In this document: positions 38,122 to 49,812 of the stretch, piece after piece
How the letters are laid out: each line of letters starts with the position of its first letter
Position numbering within the stretch: position 1 is the stretch's first letter
NCBI RefSeq assembly: GCF_030867095.1
Contig: NC_081824.1
Coordinates: 147,961,433-148,025,432 of the forward strand
Source of the DNA: Alligator mississippiensis
Lineage: Eukaryota > Chordata > Crocodylia > Alligatoridae
Length of the DNA: 64,000 nucleotides
Direction of reading: 5' to 3'
The notes under the pieces: generated by a model
The model's input: the letters and a program-made list of their open reading frames with translations, nothing else
Database searches by the model: none
What the model was told of the DNA's origin: nothing
Program-made: the position numbers and the translations under genes

Positions 38122-39111
38122 ACTGGCTGGCATTACACTTTTGGCACCCTCGGAACAACCATGCTTTGCTTAGAACTTCCTCCTTTGGGTAAAGAGGGGA
38201 AGAGAAAGAAGTGTTCATGATTATCATTCTTCAGCTGGGCTCCTGAAGAAAATTTAAAGACTCAGTTTTGAAGCCAATTTCATATTTAAAATAAATGTTT
38301 TGTTTAGGAAAATATTTTCAAAATCAACAAATGCAAAGTTGTTTAATCCCTGACCATCCATTGTCTAAGTTACAGTTACAGTACAAAAAATCTAAAAGCT
38401 TCCCATTGCTCATCCTTAGGACCATTCAGCTACCCCACATTGCCCACTTATACCATATGGATTCTACATCAACACAAGTGCCAGACCAAACATGGGAGAA
38501 ATTCTTAAAAATGCTCTGTGGAGCTATTCTATGATGGATGGGCAAAAATAGATAAGGAACCTAATCTACTGAGACCACACTCAAGTTCTGTGTTCATACC
38601 ATCTTTAAGAGGCGGGGATGGTGTGTTTACTCACACAACTCCTCCCAACCTCCACGGGAAGGTTGTGCAGTATCCTTTTTCCTCACCAGATGTGGCATTT
38701 CACTAGCTTCCTGCAGATGTCACACACAAGGTGTTTTCTGGGAATCCAACATCTACTCATTCCCCCTGGAGAGGCATTGGGGCTAGCAGACATTCTACCA
38801 CTCGCTGTGTAAAGAGGAGTTTGCCGCATGTTTCTGGTTGCGGGTAGGAAGAGGTGGATGAAGAAAGCTAAAGAACATGTTGCCATCTTTGTCTGCCGAT
38901 AGGAGGGTCTGACTCACTGGGCACTAGCATTTTCCTTTGTAAATGTTCCTCCACCATCCTCTGGTATGGTACTGCTCCCCAAAGACCTGAGGGACGAAGC
39001 TGCAGTGTGGGTCAGCCCTAAGTGCCTGAGGCTGGTTTTAAAAGACCAGTTCCTCTTTCTGTCTATATCCAGGGTAGTACTGATCACCTGCTATAACACT
39101 TATTGTACTGT
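38122..39111. other. Intergenic, nothing recognised
   Basis: Short random frames only. Confidence 0.35.
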
Positions 39112-39236
39112 TAGAATCATAGAAATATATGGTTGGAAGGGACCAAAGTCCAACCTCCTACTTGAGGATCATCCCTATCCAAGTCATTCCATACAAATCC
39201 TTGTCTAATGTAATCCTAAATCTACACAATCAACTG
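39112..39236 (-). mobile_element. CR1/L3 3' terminal piece, antisense
   Basis: Starts 'agaatcatagaaatatatgg' then 'ttggaagggaccaaagtcca', the antisense CR1 3' terminus. It may belong to the same old insertion as 39950-40610, with 0.7 kb of unassigned sequence between. Confidence 0.65.
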
Positions 39237-39949
39237 TGTCACACCCAAAGACACTTAAAGCACTTACATTTTAAACAGGTAAAGCAGGGGTACAAGGGCT
39301 AACAATGTCCTGCTGCTGCAAGCGTTATTAGAATGCATCTAAGAGATCCAAGGAAGAGGGTCATACCCATTACAGAAGAAAGCAAAAGCCCACAGCTTGT
39401 ACAGATCTGATCCTTTCCTGAACTCAAATGTGTTGACTGGTTTGACACCAAGTGGAGGAGCAAGACCCTCTAAATAGGAACCTCCCATCTTTAGTCTCAG
39501 CAGGAGTATTGGCACATCCCAGTCAAAATCCCCAGCCTTGGCTGCAGCCAACATCCAATTCTTTTGAGGCAGGTAAAAAACAACAAAAAAACAACCCCCC
39601 ACTCCCCAAAAAACACATCAAACCCTGACACCTGTGCAACAGGAGGGGAAAGAATTCCTTTTGACTCCCATGTGGCTACTAGCAAAGCCCAGACATACAA
39701 AAAAACAAACACACTCTTTATTCTGCTCTAAACCTTGGGATAGGAAGCTTTACTCCAAACATCACATCCTCTAACTAGACAGCCAGAAGTTCCCTTTCTG
39801 TATCCCCTCCATGAATTGGTTCCAGCTGCTTTAATCTTTCATAACTAAGCTGATCATAAACACTGCTTCATTTTCCTGCTGCTGAGCACAGCCCTCTCCA
39901 ATATCCACCTGCTCTAGGCTTCAGGGGAGGGGACGTACTCCTGGGCTTT
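39237..39949. other. Unassigned sequence between two antisense LINE pieces
   Basis: No terminal repeats or proteins recognised. It might be an insertion or an unrecognised part of the LINE. Confidence 0.3.
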
Positions 39950-40610
39950 CAACTATTGTACTTTACAGAGCATTTGAAACAGCTACTCCTAGATAATCTC
40001 TGCCCAATGCTTATCCACCTCTTCTTGAAAAGCCCCGATGACAGAGGTTCCGCAACTTCCCCAGGCAGTCTATTGCACTGTCGCCCTGATCCAGCAGTGA
40101 AGAAGTTTTTCCTTATATCCAGTCCAAACCTACTTTGCTGCACCTTCAAATCATTGGTACATGTCCTGCTCTCTGCAGCGGAAAAAAACAGGTGTCCTCC
40201 CTCTTTTTTATGGCAGCAGGTATTTGAAGACTGCTATCATATCCACATTTAATCACATTTTCTGCAAGATGATCTTGCCCATTACTTTCAAACTCTCCTC
40301 ATATGGTTTGTGTTCCAAGTGCTTTATCATTTTTGTCACCTGTCTCTGGGCTCCGACTTCTCCACATCCCTTTTAAAATGCAGAGCCCAAAACTGCACAC
40401 AATACTCTAGATGAGGTCTAACCTGTACCAAGTAAAGCGGCTCTATCGCTTCCCATATCTTGCACCTAATGCTCCTATATTGGTGTACCCCAAAACTGCA
40501 TTCAGCCTTTTTGTAGCTGCATCACACCGTAGATTTGTATTCAGTCTGTGATTCACCAAAACACAAAGCATTGTTTGTCTCTTGGTGAGAACAGGCTGTT
40601 GTTCCTATCA
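39950..40610 (-). mobile_element. Old CR1/L3-type LINE, antisense
   Basis: Plus-strand wording 'gaagaagtttttccttatat', 'aaactgcacacaatactcta', 'gatgaggtctaacctgtacc' and 'tgcattcagcctttttgtag' is the antisense of an old CR1/L3 3' region, like 13296-14105. No ORF is preserved. Confidence 0.7.
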
Positions 40611-42862
40611 TATAGGGCCCTGGGCAGTCACTTCAGCCACTATATTGTAAAGTCTGATTTTAAAGTCTGATATGCCAACTTCTCTAATATGCAAGAGGGA
40701 GGAATCCAGGGGACTTTAAAACCAGAGGTCTTGATATGCTGCCATCAAGTAAACACTCCTTCTGACACTTACGTGATGACAATTTTAAAATAAAGCAGAC
40801 AGTGTGACACCCCTGTTAGGAATTCCCCAGTGCTTTCATTCTTTTGATGTACAAGGCTCTTCATGTACTAGTTTTGTTCCTAGGAATGACAGTAAAGGAC
40901 TATGGTGGCTGATTTCCGTATCTTCCCAAATGAGTAGTTTTGCGGTCTTATCCAAGTGCTGCAAAATTTCAATTAGCTTCTTCAGGAGTGGTCAAGGAAA
41001 GGTAACAATGGAGGTCACTGCATATTTCCACTGCTGCTTTTGGATTGAAAATTGGAGATGAATCTCCTTTCTATCTCTCATTTCATCCGGTGGCATGGCA
41101 GAAAAAGCAAGTCTTGTACTGCTTAGTGCACAGTGTATACCACAGAACCAGCTGAAGTGGCTACAGGTCTGACTGACCATTCAAAGCAATGCCTATACCT
41201 TGGCCTCCCTCTTCAGAAATTCCCTTCCAAGCAGATTGAGGCAGCAAGGCAAGAGACAGTTTGGAAGTTGTCATTGTGTTCTGCCTTTACAATGTATATT
41301 CCATTGTCTGCTGCCACAGATCCAGAGAGGTTGAGGGACCTGTCCACAACAGCACAATTCACCCCAGATGTTCCTGGAGGTGAATTCATTCTCAAACCCA
41401 AACCAGGAAAGCACTGTTTGCAGCTCACGGAGCATGTAAGTGCTGTGGCTCAGCCACTGGTCTGTAAGACATGCAGTCAGTCATCTGGTAGATAGTCCAT
41501 ATGCCAAGTGAATCTCTTTCTTTCCACAATTTTCTAGCAGCTCTTATTTTGCCCTTGTATATGCTACATGGGAGCAGCTGCAGCTATAAAGTCTTAAGAC
41601 CTTACCCTCCACAACCACCATCCTCACATTTTAGGTGGCCAGTAGTCTGGCTGTAGGGCAGTTGCAATCATGTTTTGCCTCCTCTGAACACATTCTGCTA
41701 TGCTCTGAGTGTTGCTGGTGAATATAACTGCTGAAACAGTGCAGGGTATCTGTTGTTCTGTAACAGACATAGCAGCTATCTGCTCTTCTCCTGAACTAAC
41801 CTATTGTGGCATGTACACTCTGACCCAGGCATTTCAGCATGCCTAATACCCCTTACCGTTTAAGGTTGTGGCCCAAACTAACCAAGTAAACAATGAAGAT
41901 GAATGATCAAGGAGTGGTACCATTCTTGGGATTAATTTTGAAATGGTGTCAAACCCAGGGGGGGATCTGTTTTATAAGTTTCACAGGAAGAGGTTAAAGA
42001 TTTGAAACTGGTGATGACTTGTGAAGAAAAATGCAGAACAGATACACTGCCTCTCCCTTCATGTTTCCACCAAAACCTGGGCCAGAGGAGGAATCAGTGA
42101 TTTTCTCCCTGCAACCTGTGACTGAAAACCACCTCTCTAGCAGTGAAGCTAAGTTTTAGAAACAGTCCATCATCCCTGTGCCTGATGAGAGTCAGCTTGA
42201 AGAACAGAAGCAAATTCATACAATCCAGAACCAACTGGAGCCATGCTAACCTTCTCCTCTGCACCAACCTTTGCAGGCCTGCTGGCTGATTGTTGCCCAG
42301 GGAAGTGTCTGTCTCCAAATAAGACATTTTTTGCCCTCATTTTTACCTATGGCATTTTATAGGGTGTTTTTCATATTCTTTATACTGCTCCTAAAGGCTA
42401 TAGGTGAAGGTTGGAAGTGGTGATTTTAGGGATTCCTTCAGTTAGTAATTGTCTATAATCCCAGGGACCTGAACGTGATGGCCCTGCAAGCCCCATTTCA
42501 GTCATACATTCCTAAAAGCTTCTTTAACTGAGCAATTACAAGCAAGCAGCTAATTTCTCTCACAAATTATGTTGCTCCATTAAAGAACATGGCTGAGCAG
42601 CCTTAAACTAGAGTCAGCTGGTTCTGTTAAACCAGCTCCCAGAAGAGGGCTGTGTGAAGAGGAATAATGCAAACCTGTCCTGATAGCAGTCAGAAAGACA
42701 GTGGGAGCAAGAGCGCCACTGAGTCTGACGTGAACTCCTTCCATTCTTTCTTTTCAGTTTTCAGAATAGAGGGAAGGGAGCAGTTTTTGAGACATGAAAC
42801 CAAACCAAAATGTAACCAACTAAAACACTGCTTCGAAGAAATTACTTTAAAAATAATTCCTT
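40611..42862. other. Intergenic, nothing recognised
   Basis: A 120-codon plus-strand frame at 41133-41495 shows no family resemblance and has no splice or promoter context that I would trust. Confidence 0.35.
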
Positions 42863-43893
42863 TAGGGGTGCGCTGATATATTGGTTGCATATCAGATTGG
42901 CACCAATAAAAGGAAAATTAACATTAGTGGTTATTGGTTTTTTTGGCCGGTGTATCTGATAATGTTCACCGATAAATATGCCTTCTGGACAGCGGTCTGG
43001 ACACTGTGTGCATATGCACAGCCTCATGCATGCATGTGGCCAGAAATGCAACTAGGCAGTGTGGAGAGCAGCTCCATATAGGTAAGTCTGTGGAGGGGAA
43101 GGGGCGTGGGGGGCAGATCAAGGCACCCACAGTGAGATAGGGAGTAGGGTAAGGGCAGGGGCCAGTAGCTGGGGATGTTGCCCAGCCAGGGCGGTGAATG
43201 GGAGCCAGGGCTGGGGCCAGTGCCAGACAGAGCTGCGTGTGCACAAAGCAGATGCAGACTGTTCACTGAGGGCTTGGGGCTCTCCACCCTGCTGCCTTTC
43301 CCTTGGGAGCCCTGTGCTGGCCATGTGCCCCCTGCCTGAATGGCAGCAGTGGTAGCAATGAGTTGTGCCTCCTGCTGCCGGGTGGGCAGGGAGTACACAG
43401 CCAGAGCAGGGCCCCTGGGGTAAAGGCAGCAGGGTGGAGAGCCCTGACCCCAAAGTGAGCAGCCCGCATCCACGCCTGCCCTGCTCGGCTTCAATTAAAA
43501 GCGTCCCCACGCTTAAAAATGGTGGCAGGGGCACTTGAACTACAGCTCATTCGATGAGCTGTAGTTCAAGTGCCACCACCGCCATTTCTAAGTGCCAGAA
43601 TGCTGATCCCCTGGACAAGCTACCCGTGGCCCTGTCCCATTCACTTCCCTGGCTGGGCAGCACCCTTAGCCCCAGCCCTGCCCCACTCCCTCCCTCACCA
43701 TGGAGGCCTCGATTTGTACCCCCATGCCTCTTCCCTACCCCACACCCCTTCCCCTCCACAGACTTATCTGCAGGAAGCCATGCTGCCTGGATGCATTCCT
43801 GTAAATTGGTTATCAGATTGATATCTGCCAATATGGCTGGTTAATAATCGTCTATCAGTATTGGCTAAGAAACTCTTAACCGGTGCACCCCTA
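42863..43893. mobile_element. hAT element with perfect 8-bp target duplication
   Basis: The left end TAGGGGTGCGCTGATATATTG and right end CGGTGCACCCCTA are inverted hAT termini. AATTCCTT occurs immediately on both sides (42855-42862 and 43894-43901), with no mismatch. The 1031-bp interior is GC-rich and non-coding, with a strong hairpin at 43532-43572. The clean duplication and termini suggest a fairly recent insertion for this window. Confidence 0.9.
43532..43572. repeat. Perfect 19-bp inverted repeat, TCG loop
   Basis: CACTTGAACTACAGCTCAT and its exact reverse complement flank a 3-base TCG. The pairing continues imperfectly outward through AAATGG(T/C)GG on both sides, giving a hairpin of about 70 bases. 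A related hairpin lies inside the MITE at 59283. Confidence 0.9.
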
Positions 43894-43975
43894 AATTCCT
43901 TTATTACTTTGGATTGGTACTGCAACACCCCTGAGACTGCAGTTTAGTTCTACCATTGCACTTATATTGCATTGT

Positions 43976-44095
43976 GGCTGTTTGGCTCAGCTGGTTAGAG
44001 GATGGTGCTAATGATACAAAGGTCACAGGTATGATTCCCAGGTTGGACTAAATCTCTTGAGGTCCCTTCCAGCCTTAGCTCTGTATTAGTGAACA
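43976..44095 (+). mobile_element. tRNA-Ile-headed SINE with CR1 tail
   Basis: The head (43976-44040) follows tRNA-Ile: GGCTCAGCTGGTTAGAGG gives the A box, GGTGCTAATGATAC the anticodon arm with AAT, and GGTCACAGGTATGATTCCC the B box. Directly after this, 'aggttggactaaatctcttg' and 'aggtcccttccagcc' are the CR1 3' end. The structure is that of a polymerase-III SINE mobilised by CR1 machinery. The right border is approximate. Confidence 0.8.
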
Positions 44096-44626
44096 GTCCA
44101 ATCCAGTAGTCCATTTTAGTCTATTCGTTTCTCTTTCTCAAAAACAATTTGGTCTGAAATATTGGTTTAGTCTTCCCTCCATTTTATTGCTTACTTTTTT
44201 CTTCCCCTCTTAAGGGAACAATTCATCTACCCCTTTTAGCCAAAATGAAATAGCGATTAGTGGTGGGTAATGCCAACATTTTTAGTGTACATTTTTGCAT
44301 TACTGCCAGATCAATAAAGTTATTAGCGTGCTGGCACATTCATATTTCTAATGAAAAAACAAAAGTCCAGACTCAAGTTTTATGGTTTAGCACATACAAA
44401 AGCTGTATTTGTGTAAGGAATTAAAACTAAAAATTCCAGAACTGTTTCCAGCCAACTGCTGGCAATGAAAATGTTTGTTATCCAACGATTTTCTTTATCA
44501 CATTATGAAAGCAATGATTTGGGTCTGCTGGAGGAAGGTAATCCTTTGAGAATGATAACCATGTTGATTTTAATTTAGACCTTCAAAATAATTGAAGATT
44601 TAGCAAGTGGATGCTGGACTGCTTTT
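44096..44626 (-). other. ARV1: Likely ARV1 3' UTR region
   Basis: AT-rich sequence directly downstream of the ARV1 stop codon. A minus-strand AATAAA at 44183-44188 ('gcaataaaat') is a possible poly(A) signal about 440 bases after the stop. No coding sequence. Confidence 0.45.
44183..44188 (-). terminator. ARV1: Possible ARV1 poly(A) signal
   Basis: AATAAA on the minus strand, about 440 bases downstream of the ARV1 stop. Other AT-rich hexamers exist, so use is uncertain. Confidence 0.4.
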
Positions 44627-44733
44627 TCAGACATTCAATCCCGTTCTCTGGAACAAATAGACAACACCACTTTCGAAAAGCAATCCATTCAGGATGGCCA
44701 ACAAAGCAAACTTTCGGCTTAAGTTCAATGTAA
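44627..44733 (-). CDS. ARV1: ARV1 terminal coding exon
   Basis: The acceptor TTTTCTTTTGCAG ends at 44734. The first two bases complete the Val codon begun in the previous exon. The exon reads TLNLSRKFALLAILNGLL then FESGVVYLFQ and ends RTGLNV with TGA at 44627-44629. It matches the last hydrophobic segment of ARV1 (mammalian [20 protein letters not shown]). The stop falls about 12 residues earlier than the human protein as I recall it, and the DYAIFKSQDF-type tail is not seen in frame or just downstream. ARV1 is an ER membrane protein needed for sterol distribution and GPI-anchor synthesis. Confidence 0.85.
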
Positions 44734-44799
44734 CTGCAAAAGAAAACAGAACAAAATGTTCAATCTTTCCAATAATGTTTTTACTGTCCCAAAACAAAC

Positions 44800-45133
44800 C
44801 AGTGCTGCAGAACCTTTTTTCCTCTGTGGGCTAGATGAGGGGTGTGGGGTTGATTTGCAGGCCCAATCTGGTGTGCAGGTCTGGCCTGGTGTGCAGCCCC
44901 AACTTGACAGGGTGTATTAAACACTCTGATTGCAGGGTGTATTAAACACCCTGATTGCATCTGTGGCCCAAGCCCCACATACTTAGAAATTTGACAACAG
45001 GGGAGTGATGGCAGTATTAATTACCACTGCTCTACTGCCACCAAATTTCTGGATCCATTGGGAGCTCTATGAGTTGGATAACATAGCAATACAAGCCAGA
45101 TCTGGCCCAGAGGCTGGAGATTTAGCACCACTG
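44800..45133. mobile_element. hAT-like MITE in the last ARV1 intron
   Basis: Left CAGTGCTGCAGAACC and right GATTTAGCACCACTG are worn inverted hAT termini. Flanking 8-mers AAACAAAC and GTATAAAC match at five positions. Inside, a 26-27 bp unit (CAGGGTGTATTAAACACYCTG) is tandemly doubled at about 44909-44960. Confidence 0.6.
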
Positions 45134-45631
45134 GTATAAACAGTTTGGACCAAAAGCCTTTAAAAAGTTCACAGAAATTGTTTGTGGATTTATATCAATA
45201 TATACACTTGAACAGTTGCACAGAAAAAGTCTGTCTAAACAGTCTATGCATAGCTTAGAAAATATTCTTAAGTCAATATACAATTTTCAAATTGTAGTTA
45301 CAAAAAAGATCCCCACACAAATGATTAATTACACTTTAATGTTCTAGTAACCCATGTTGAGTTGCTTCAAAACATGTAACTAACTGATGGATCTCTTTTT
45401 AGTTTCAAAACTGTGATTGCAAGATAAGGTTGTTTTTTTCATTAATATGTTTTCAGTTCCACGATGAAAGGCCCAATGTGATAATTCTAGGCTAAGGACT
45501 GTTGCAATCACACATAAGAATCTCTTTAATATCTGATTTTTAAAAGCATCACTGAAAAGATATTCTAAAATAACATGTTGTAATAACATTTGCAACAGAG
45601 ATATTACACTAATACAACAAAAGCAAAATAC

Positions 45632-45856
45632 CTCTAATTGCTTGCGAGTTAGATGTCAGTACAAATACTTTTATGAGATGGAGACACAAAGGGGTGTAGT
45701 CATGTTCCCAAATAACAGCTGGAATCAGCAGAAGTTTTCCATAACTAGACAACAGCAGGGCTTTCAGAAGTAAGATGAAGTCAGACTTTGTTTTCAGCAT
45801 CTCAGGCCTGGCTACCCATAGGGCAGTAAAAATGCCAACCAAAAATGCAGTTTGCT
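45632..45856 (-). CDS. ARV1: ARV1 coding exon with central membrane segments
   Basis: Acceptor CCACTCAG at 45857-45858, donor AGAG|GTATTT at 45630-45631; 225 nt, beginning two bases into a codon and ending one base into the next. The peptide opens [14 protein letters not shown], continues through [20 protein letters not shown] and [20 protein letters not shown], and ends SNSQAIR. The central run is almost identical to human ARV1. It supplies two or three membrane-spanning stretches. Substitutions are conservative, as expected of a working gene. The next exon (44627-44733) continues in phase. Confidence 0.95.
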
Positions 45857-48747
45857 CTGAGTGGACAATGGAGAAGAGAAGAAAATAACAGCATGAAGCA
45901 TCAAATGAAATTCTTTCCTAATTAATCTCAGTGTAATAAAATACCAACTACAAATGAGCTTTTGATTATTTTAATAAAATGTTATAGATGAATCATGAAC
46001 ATGATATCCTCCTCCCCCACTTTATCTTTATTAGTAATAGTTGCCTTGCTAAATTACTACTCCCATAAACCAATCCAGTCCAATCTTATTCAAAGGATCC
46101 AGCCACTTTTAGCTACGGCATTTATGACAAATCCATATCACAGGAAAACTACAATGTGAAAAACTTCCTCTATTTCTACTTTTTCTTCCCAAAGACCATT
46201 TTTTTCATTTAGTCTTTAAGCTGTAAGCCAAGGCCACCAATACTGATATTCTATGGAAGATTAGTAAAGGCTCAAAAACCACTGCTAGACTACCAAGCCT
46301 TTCCTGTGCTAGTAAGATATGGAGTAACTCACTGTAAGAACAGTTTCCCAATGACAGCAAGGGAGGAGTTGCTGCTGAAAACATGAGCTCAGGCAATTTT
46401 ACCATAATTTTATGAAAACCTGATGATGGAAAAGTGAGATGATAATAGTAAAGACCTGAGCTTCATTTACAAGAAACTATCTACAGAAACACTTACTGGA
46501 GGATGAGGACAAAGGATTAATTCAAGTTATGTTTTTTCTGGTGTTGCTACCCCAAAGAGCTGAAAGTATGAAGCAAAACTGTGGGAATTCTTTATGGTTC
46601 TAATGGATGGGTCCAAATTAGACAGTGGTACCACAAAAGATTTGAATATACTTTTTTAACAAATAAAGATCCACTTATCACCTTCAAGTGTTTTAAATAT
46701 AATTTTTGACACTTGGAAATAACATTTCTTCCAAACTAGTTTTGCCACTGACTCTTTGGCAAAATGTTTGCTTTTAAAAAATTATTTATTTATGGCTCAG
46801 AAGCTAGTACAGCTTTTCCTGTTTACTGTTCATTTTCATCAGCAGCATCCTCACTGTCATCTCACCTCTAGGAATAATAAGCTTTTCAGTAAATCAATAT
46901 GCAATAAACTCAAGCCTCCATCCGCTAGCTGCCTCTGCAGCAAAAGAATAAGTATTCAGCCATGCATGAGGTGTAACTCTAGCCTTTTCTCAATGCCATT
47001 TTAAACAAGCTAGCAAAAGAGAACTGATAAAACATTTCCCTAACTTTTCTAATGATTCTAGAATGTGACAAACAGGAAACTGTAACAACTGACAGAGCTA
47101 TTCTGGAACAGGTTAGCTCTAGGAGGAGTATTTTTGGATGGATGGTGCTCTCACATGATGAAAGACCACTAGGGGCCAGTTCAAGTAAGATTCAAAGCAC
47201 ATGACAAAACATTTTTCTTAACCAACCAATTTTTCTCACAAAAATTCAGCTGGCTGCTAGTACTCTGGGTGCCAGTCTCTTGGTCAAGGTACATCTATCT
47301 GTTACTACTTATAATCAAAACCATATAAATAGATAACAATTCAGACCAAACATTCTCAATACTGCCATCTTCTGATGGTTCAATACCTAACACTGATATG
47401 TGTTTTGTCATAAGTACAGACTTACCAAAATCGCAACTGTACGATTTTAGTGGAAACTGCAAATTCGGGCAGGCTCCACAGAAAAGTACAGGCTTCACAA
47501 ATAAACCAGTGCTCACTGAAAAGAACAAAAACTTACCAGCAAGCAGACAAGCCCTGCAGTCTTGGAGTATGGGGAAGAGGGTGAAGGGGGCAGTGGGGCA
47601 GAGCTGCTTACAACAGGAGGTGCAGAGGTGGGGCAGGGCATGGGTGAAGCTGGCTGCAAGGGGTGGTAGCACTACCAAGACCCTGACAGCCAGGTCAGGG
47701 CGGCAGCAGAATGGAGTGGGGCATAAGCAGCTTGTCTTCAATCAACCCAAGGTGAGCAGAAGGAAGAACCTGCTGCATCCCTCCACACTGCAGCAGGAAT
47801 TGGGGCAAGGGCAGAGCACCAGCATCCCAGTTCCTACTTTGCTTTCAGCTAGCAGCATCCAGAGGCACAAAAGCAGGTAGAGCATGGAGCAGCCAGGGTG
47901 GTGCAGGAGGAGCTGCCAGGGCCTCCAACCCATGCTGAGTGTGATACCTGGGTCCAGCAGGGCATAGGGCAGAACCCAGGTGTCTGCAGGCTGTGCTGCA
48001 CTGGAGGCAGGTGGTCCAGCCTAGCCATGCCACCCATTGGGGAGGGCACATGGAGGTGCCCCGCAGCAGGCGTTCTTCCCAGCTCCCTTCCCTGTCTTCC
48101 CCATCTGCCCTCCCCCTTGTGCTCCAAGACTGCAGGGCTTTTCTGCTTGCCAGTAAGTTAGTTTGTTTTTTTCAGTGAGGCCACCAAAAAGCGCAGAGCC
48201 CACTGCTTGGGGACAGTCTGAAACTGTGGCTTAATTACCCTGATTAATTACCATGCTTACTAATACATAGATTAATGGCTTCCCAGGGCTTAATCGGGGT
48301 AATTATGCTGCAGTTTTGGGCCATGTGGCAATCTCCAGGGAGGGGCGGGACTGCTGGGGCCTCTCAGCCAGAGGCGGGTTGGGAGGGGGCACGCTCAGCC
48401 TGCAAAAGTGGTGGCTGGCCCTGGGATCTCCCTGTGAAATTGGCTGGCCACCTCCTTGATTTCAGTAGACTCCTCATCGTAAGGTAATGTCAGTCAGAAC
48501 TGGCACTGAAGAAAAATAGGAATTAACATAAAAATGAAGACATAATGCCATTTCCCCCTGAAAGGCTACAAAACTGTTTTAGACTGTATACAGAGATCAC
48601 TAAACCACCTCCTTTGGGAAGGACATGACATCAATTATTACTAGTAATTTCTTCAATGCATTTAGTTTGAAAAGATCAAGATTCAATAAAACTAAGGGCT
48701 GGCTAAAAGACCAGTTGATAGTTATATGAAGTAATCACAATTCTTAC
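45857..48747 (-). other. ARV1: ARV1 intron, mostly AT-rich
   Basis: Between the 154-nt and 225-nt exons. It contains the fold-back element at 47512-48179; otherwise no feature was recognised. Confidence 0.8.
47512..48179. mobile_element. Fold-back element with long inverted arms
   Basis: The left arm 47512-47567 (CTCACTGAAAAGAAC ... AGCCCTGCAGTCTTGGAG) and right arm 48122-48179 are inverted copies about 56-58 bp long with roughly 85-90 percent identity by eye. The 550-bp interior is GC-rich (TGGGGCAGGG, CAGCAGG). Outer ends probably extend further but are too decayed to fix. It lies in an ARV1 intron. The family is unknown. Confidence 0.65.
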
Positions 48748-48901
48748 CTAAAGAAGCTATTCCAAACATTCTATAAAAGTCCCATTCCTTGGCATATCTG
48801 ATTAAGTCATCAGGATCTATGTTTTGGCTTGAATCCTGTAGCTGTAGCCACCTGACATAAGCTTCACAAAGCAAACAAAATATGCAGAGCTTCCCATGAA
48901 T
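48748..48901 (-). CDS. ARV1: ARV1 coding exon, end of ARV1 homology domain
   Basis: The acceptor TTTTATGTACCAG ends at 48902; donor TTAG|GTAAGA at 48746-48747; 154 nt, phase 0 in and phase 1 out. The peptide reads [20 protein letters not shown], then [20 protein letters not shown] and YRMFGIASL, closely following human ARV1. The split Glu codon (G|AG) joins correctly to the next exon (GAG CAA ACT). Confidence 0.95.
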
Positions 48902-49663
48902 CTGGTACATAAAAGAACGTTGACAGAATCAGCATTAAGCATTTAATTCAAAAGATGCTTAGCACCTATAGGCAAATCAGCTCTGCAACGTTATCGTTTT
49001 TGCTTTGGGAATAAGCAAATGGCTTGTTCAGGTCTACTACTACATTAGCATACAGTATTTTAAACAAGCTAGCCCGTTTAATATTAGAGACCAATCAGAG
49101 GTTTGGAAAGTGCATGAGCAGATTTGGGCAAAGAAGACATACGAGGTCTGATTTGCATAAGAGAATTTTACTGGCATTGTTAGGTGTTAAAAACAAACAA
49201 ACACACTCTTAACTTATACAGTCATCCCTAAAAGAGGCCTACAGTAAATGCAGGTTTTCAGCTGAGGGAACTGGTTTAATTGGTTTATACCGTCACAAAC
49301 TTCATTTTCACCGTGGGTGTTTGCTACTACAGACATAGCAACCAATCAACCCTTTGAAGTGTATACATAGCCTAAGCATGTTTGGGAGGGAGAAAAGGGG
49401 ATCAATGCAAATATAATTTGGTCTCTCGCATATTGTAAAATGTCCCCTGAAAAACTGGACTGGAGAAAAGCATAAGAGGTCCATTATTAGTATGTTTCCA
49501 TGTTAAACTTTTCCTGTTTTATGAATAAGGTTGAATTTTCTAATCGTCAGTGATGGGGATACAATCAGGGACCCAAATATCAAGCTGTTGTTTTTTCTTT
49601 TTTTTTTTTCTGGCTTGCTTATCATTGTTGGAAAATGTTTTTTCATCTGGAATTTGCTTAAAT

Positions 49664-49812
49664 CAATGGTGTCAAATCTATTACCCACAGGCTGCATCTG
49701 GCCTCCAGACCCATGTTGTGTGGCCCACAGGGCTTGTAGAGGAGCTAGGAATTGAGAGGCAGGGCCAGTCACTGAAATCTAGGGCATGGATCCCCATTGG
49801 TGACACATAAGT
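49664..49812. mobile_element. hAT-like left-end fragment
   Basis: Starts CAATGGTGTCAAATCTATTA, a hAT (CAGTGGTGTCAAACT-type) terminus, followed by 'aggctgcatctggcctccag'. Shares wording with 12094-12340. No right terminus. Confidence 0.55.

Noticed and set aside
41133-41495. 120-codon plus-strand frame
   Set aside because: No similarity to a known family, no start context or splice signals, and no CpG island.
43024-43534. Long minus-strand frames
   Set aside because: They fall within the non-coding GC-rich interior of the hAT element at 42863.
47295-47880. 148- and 160-codon frames on opposite strands
   Set aside because: Both lie across the fold-back element and reflect its GC-rich interior.
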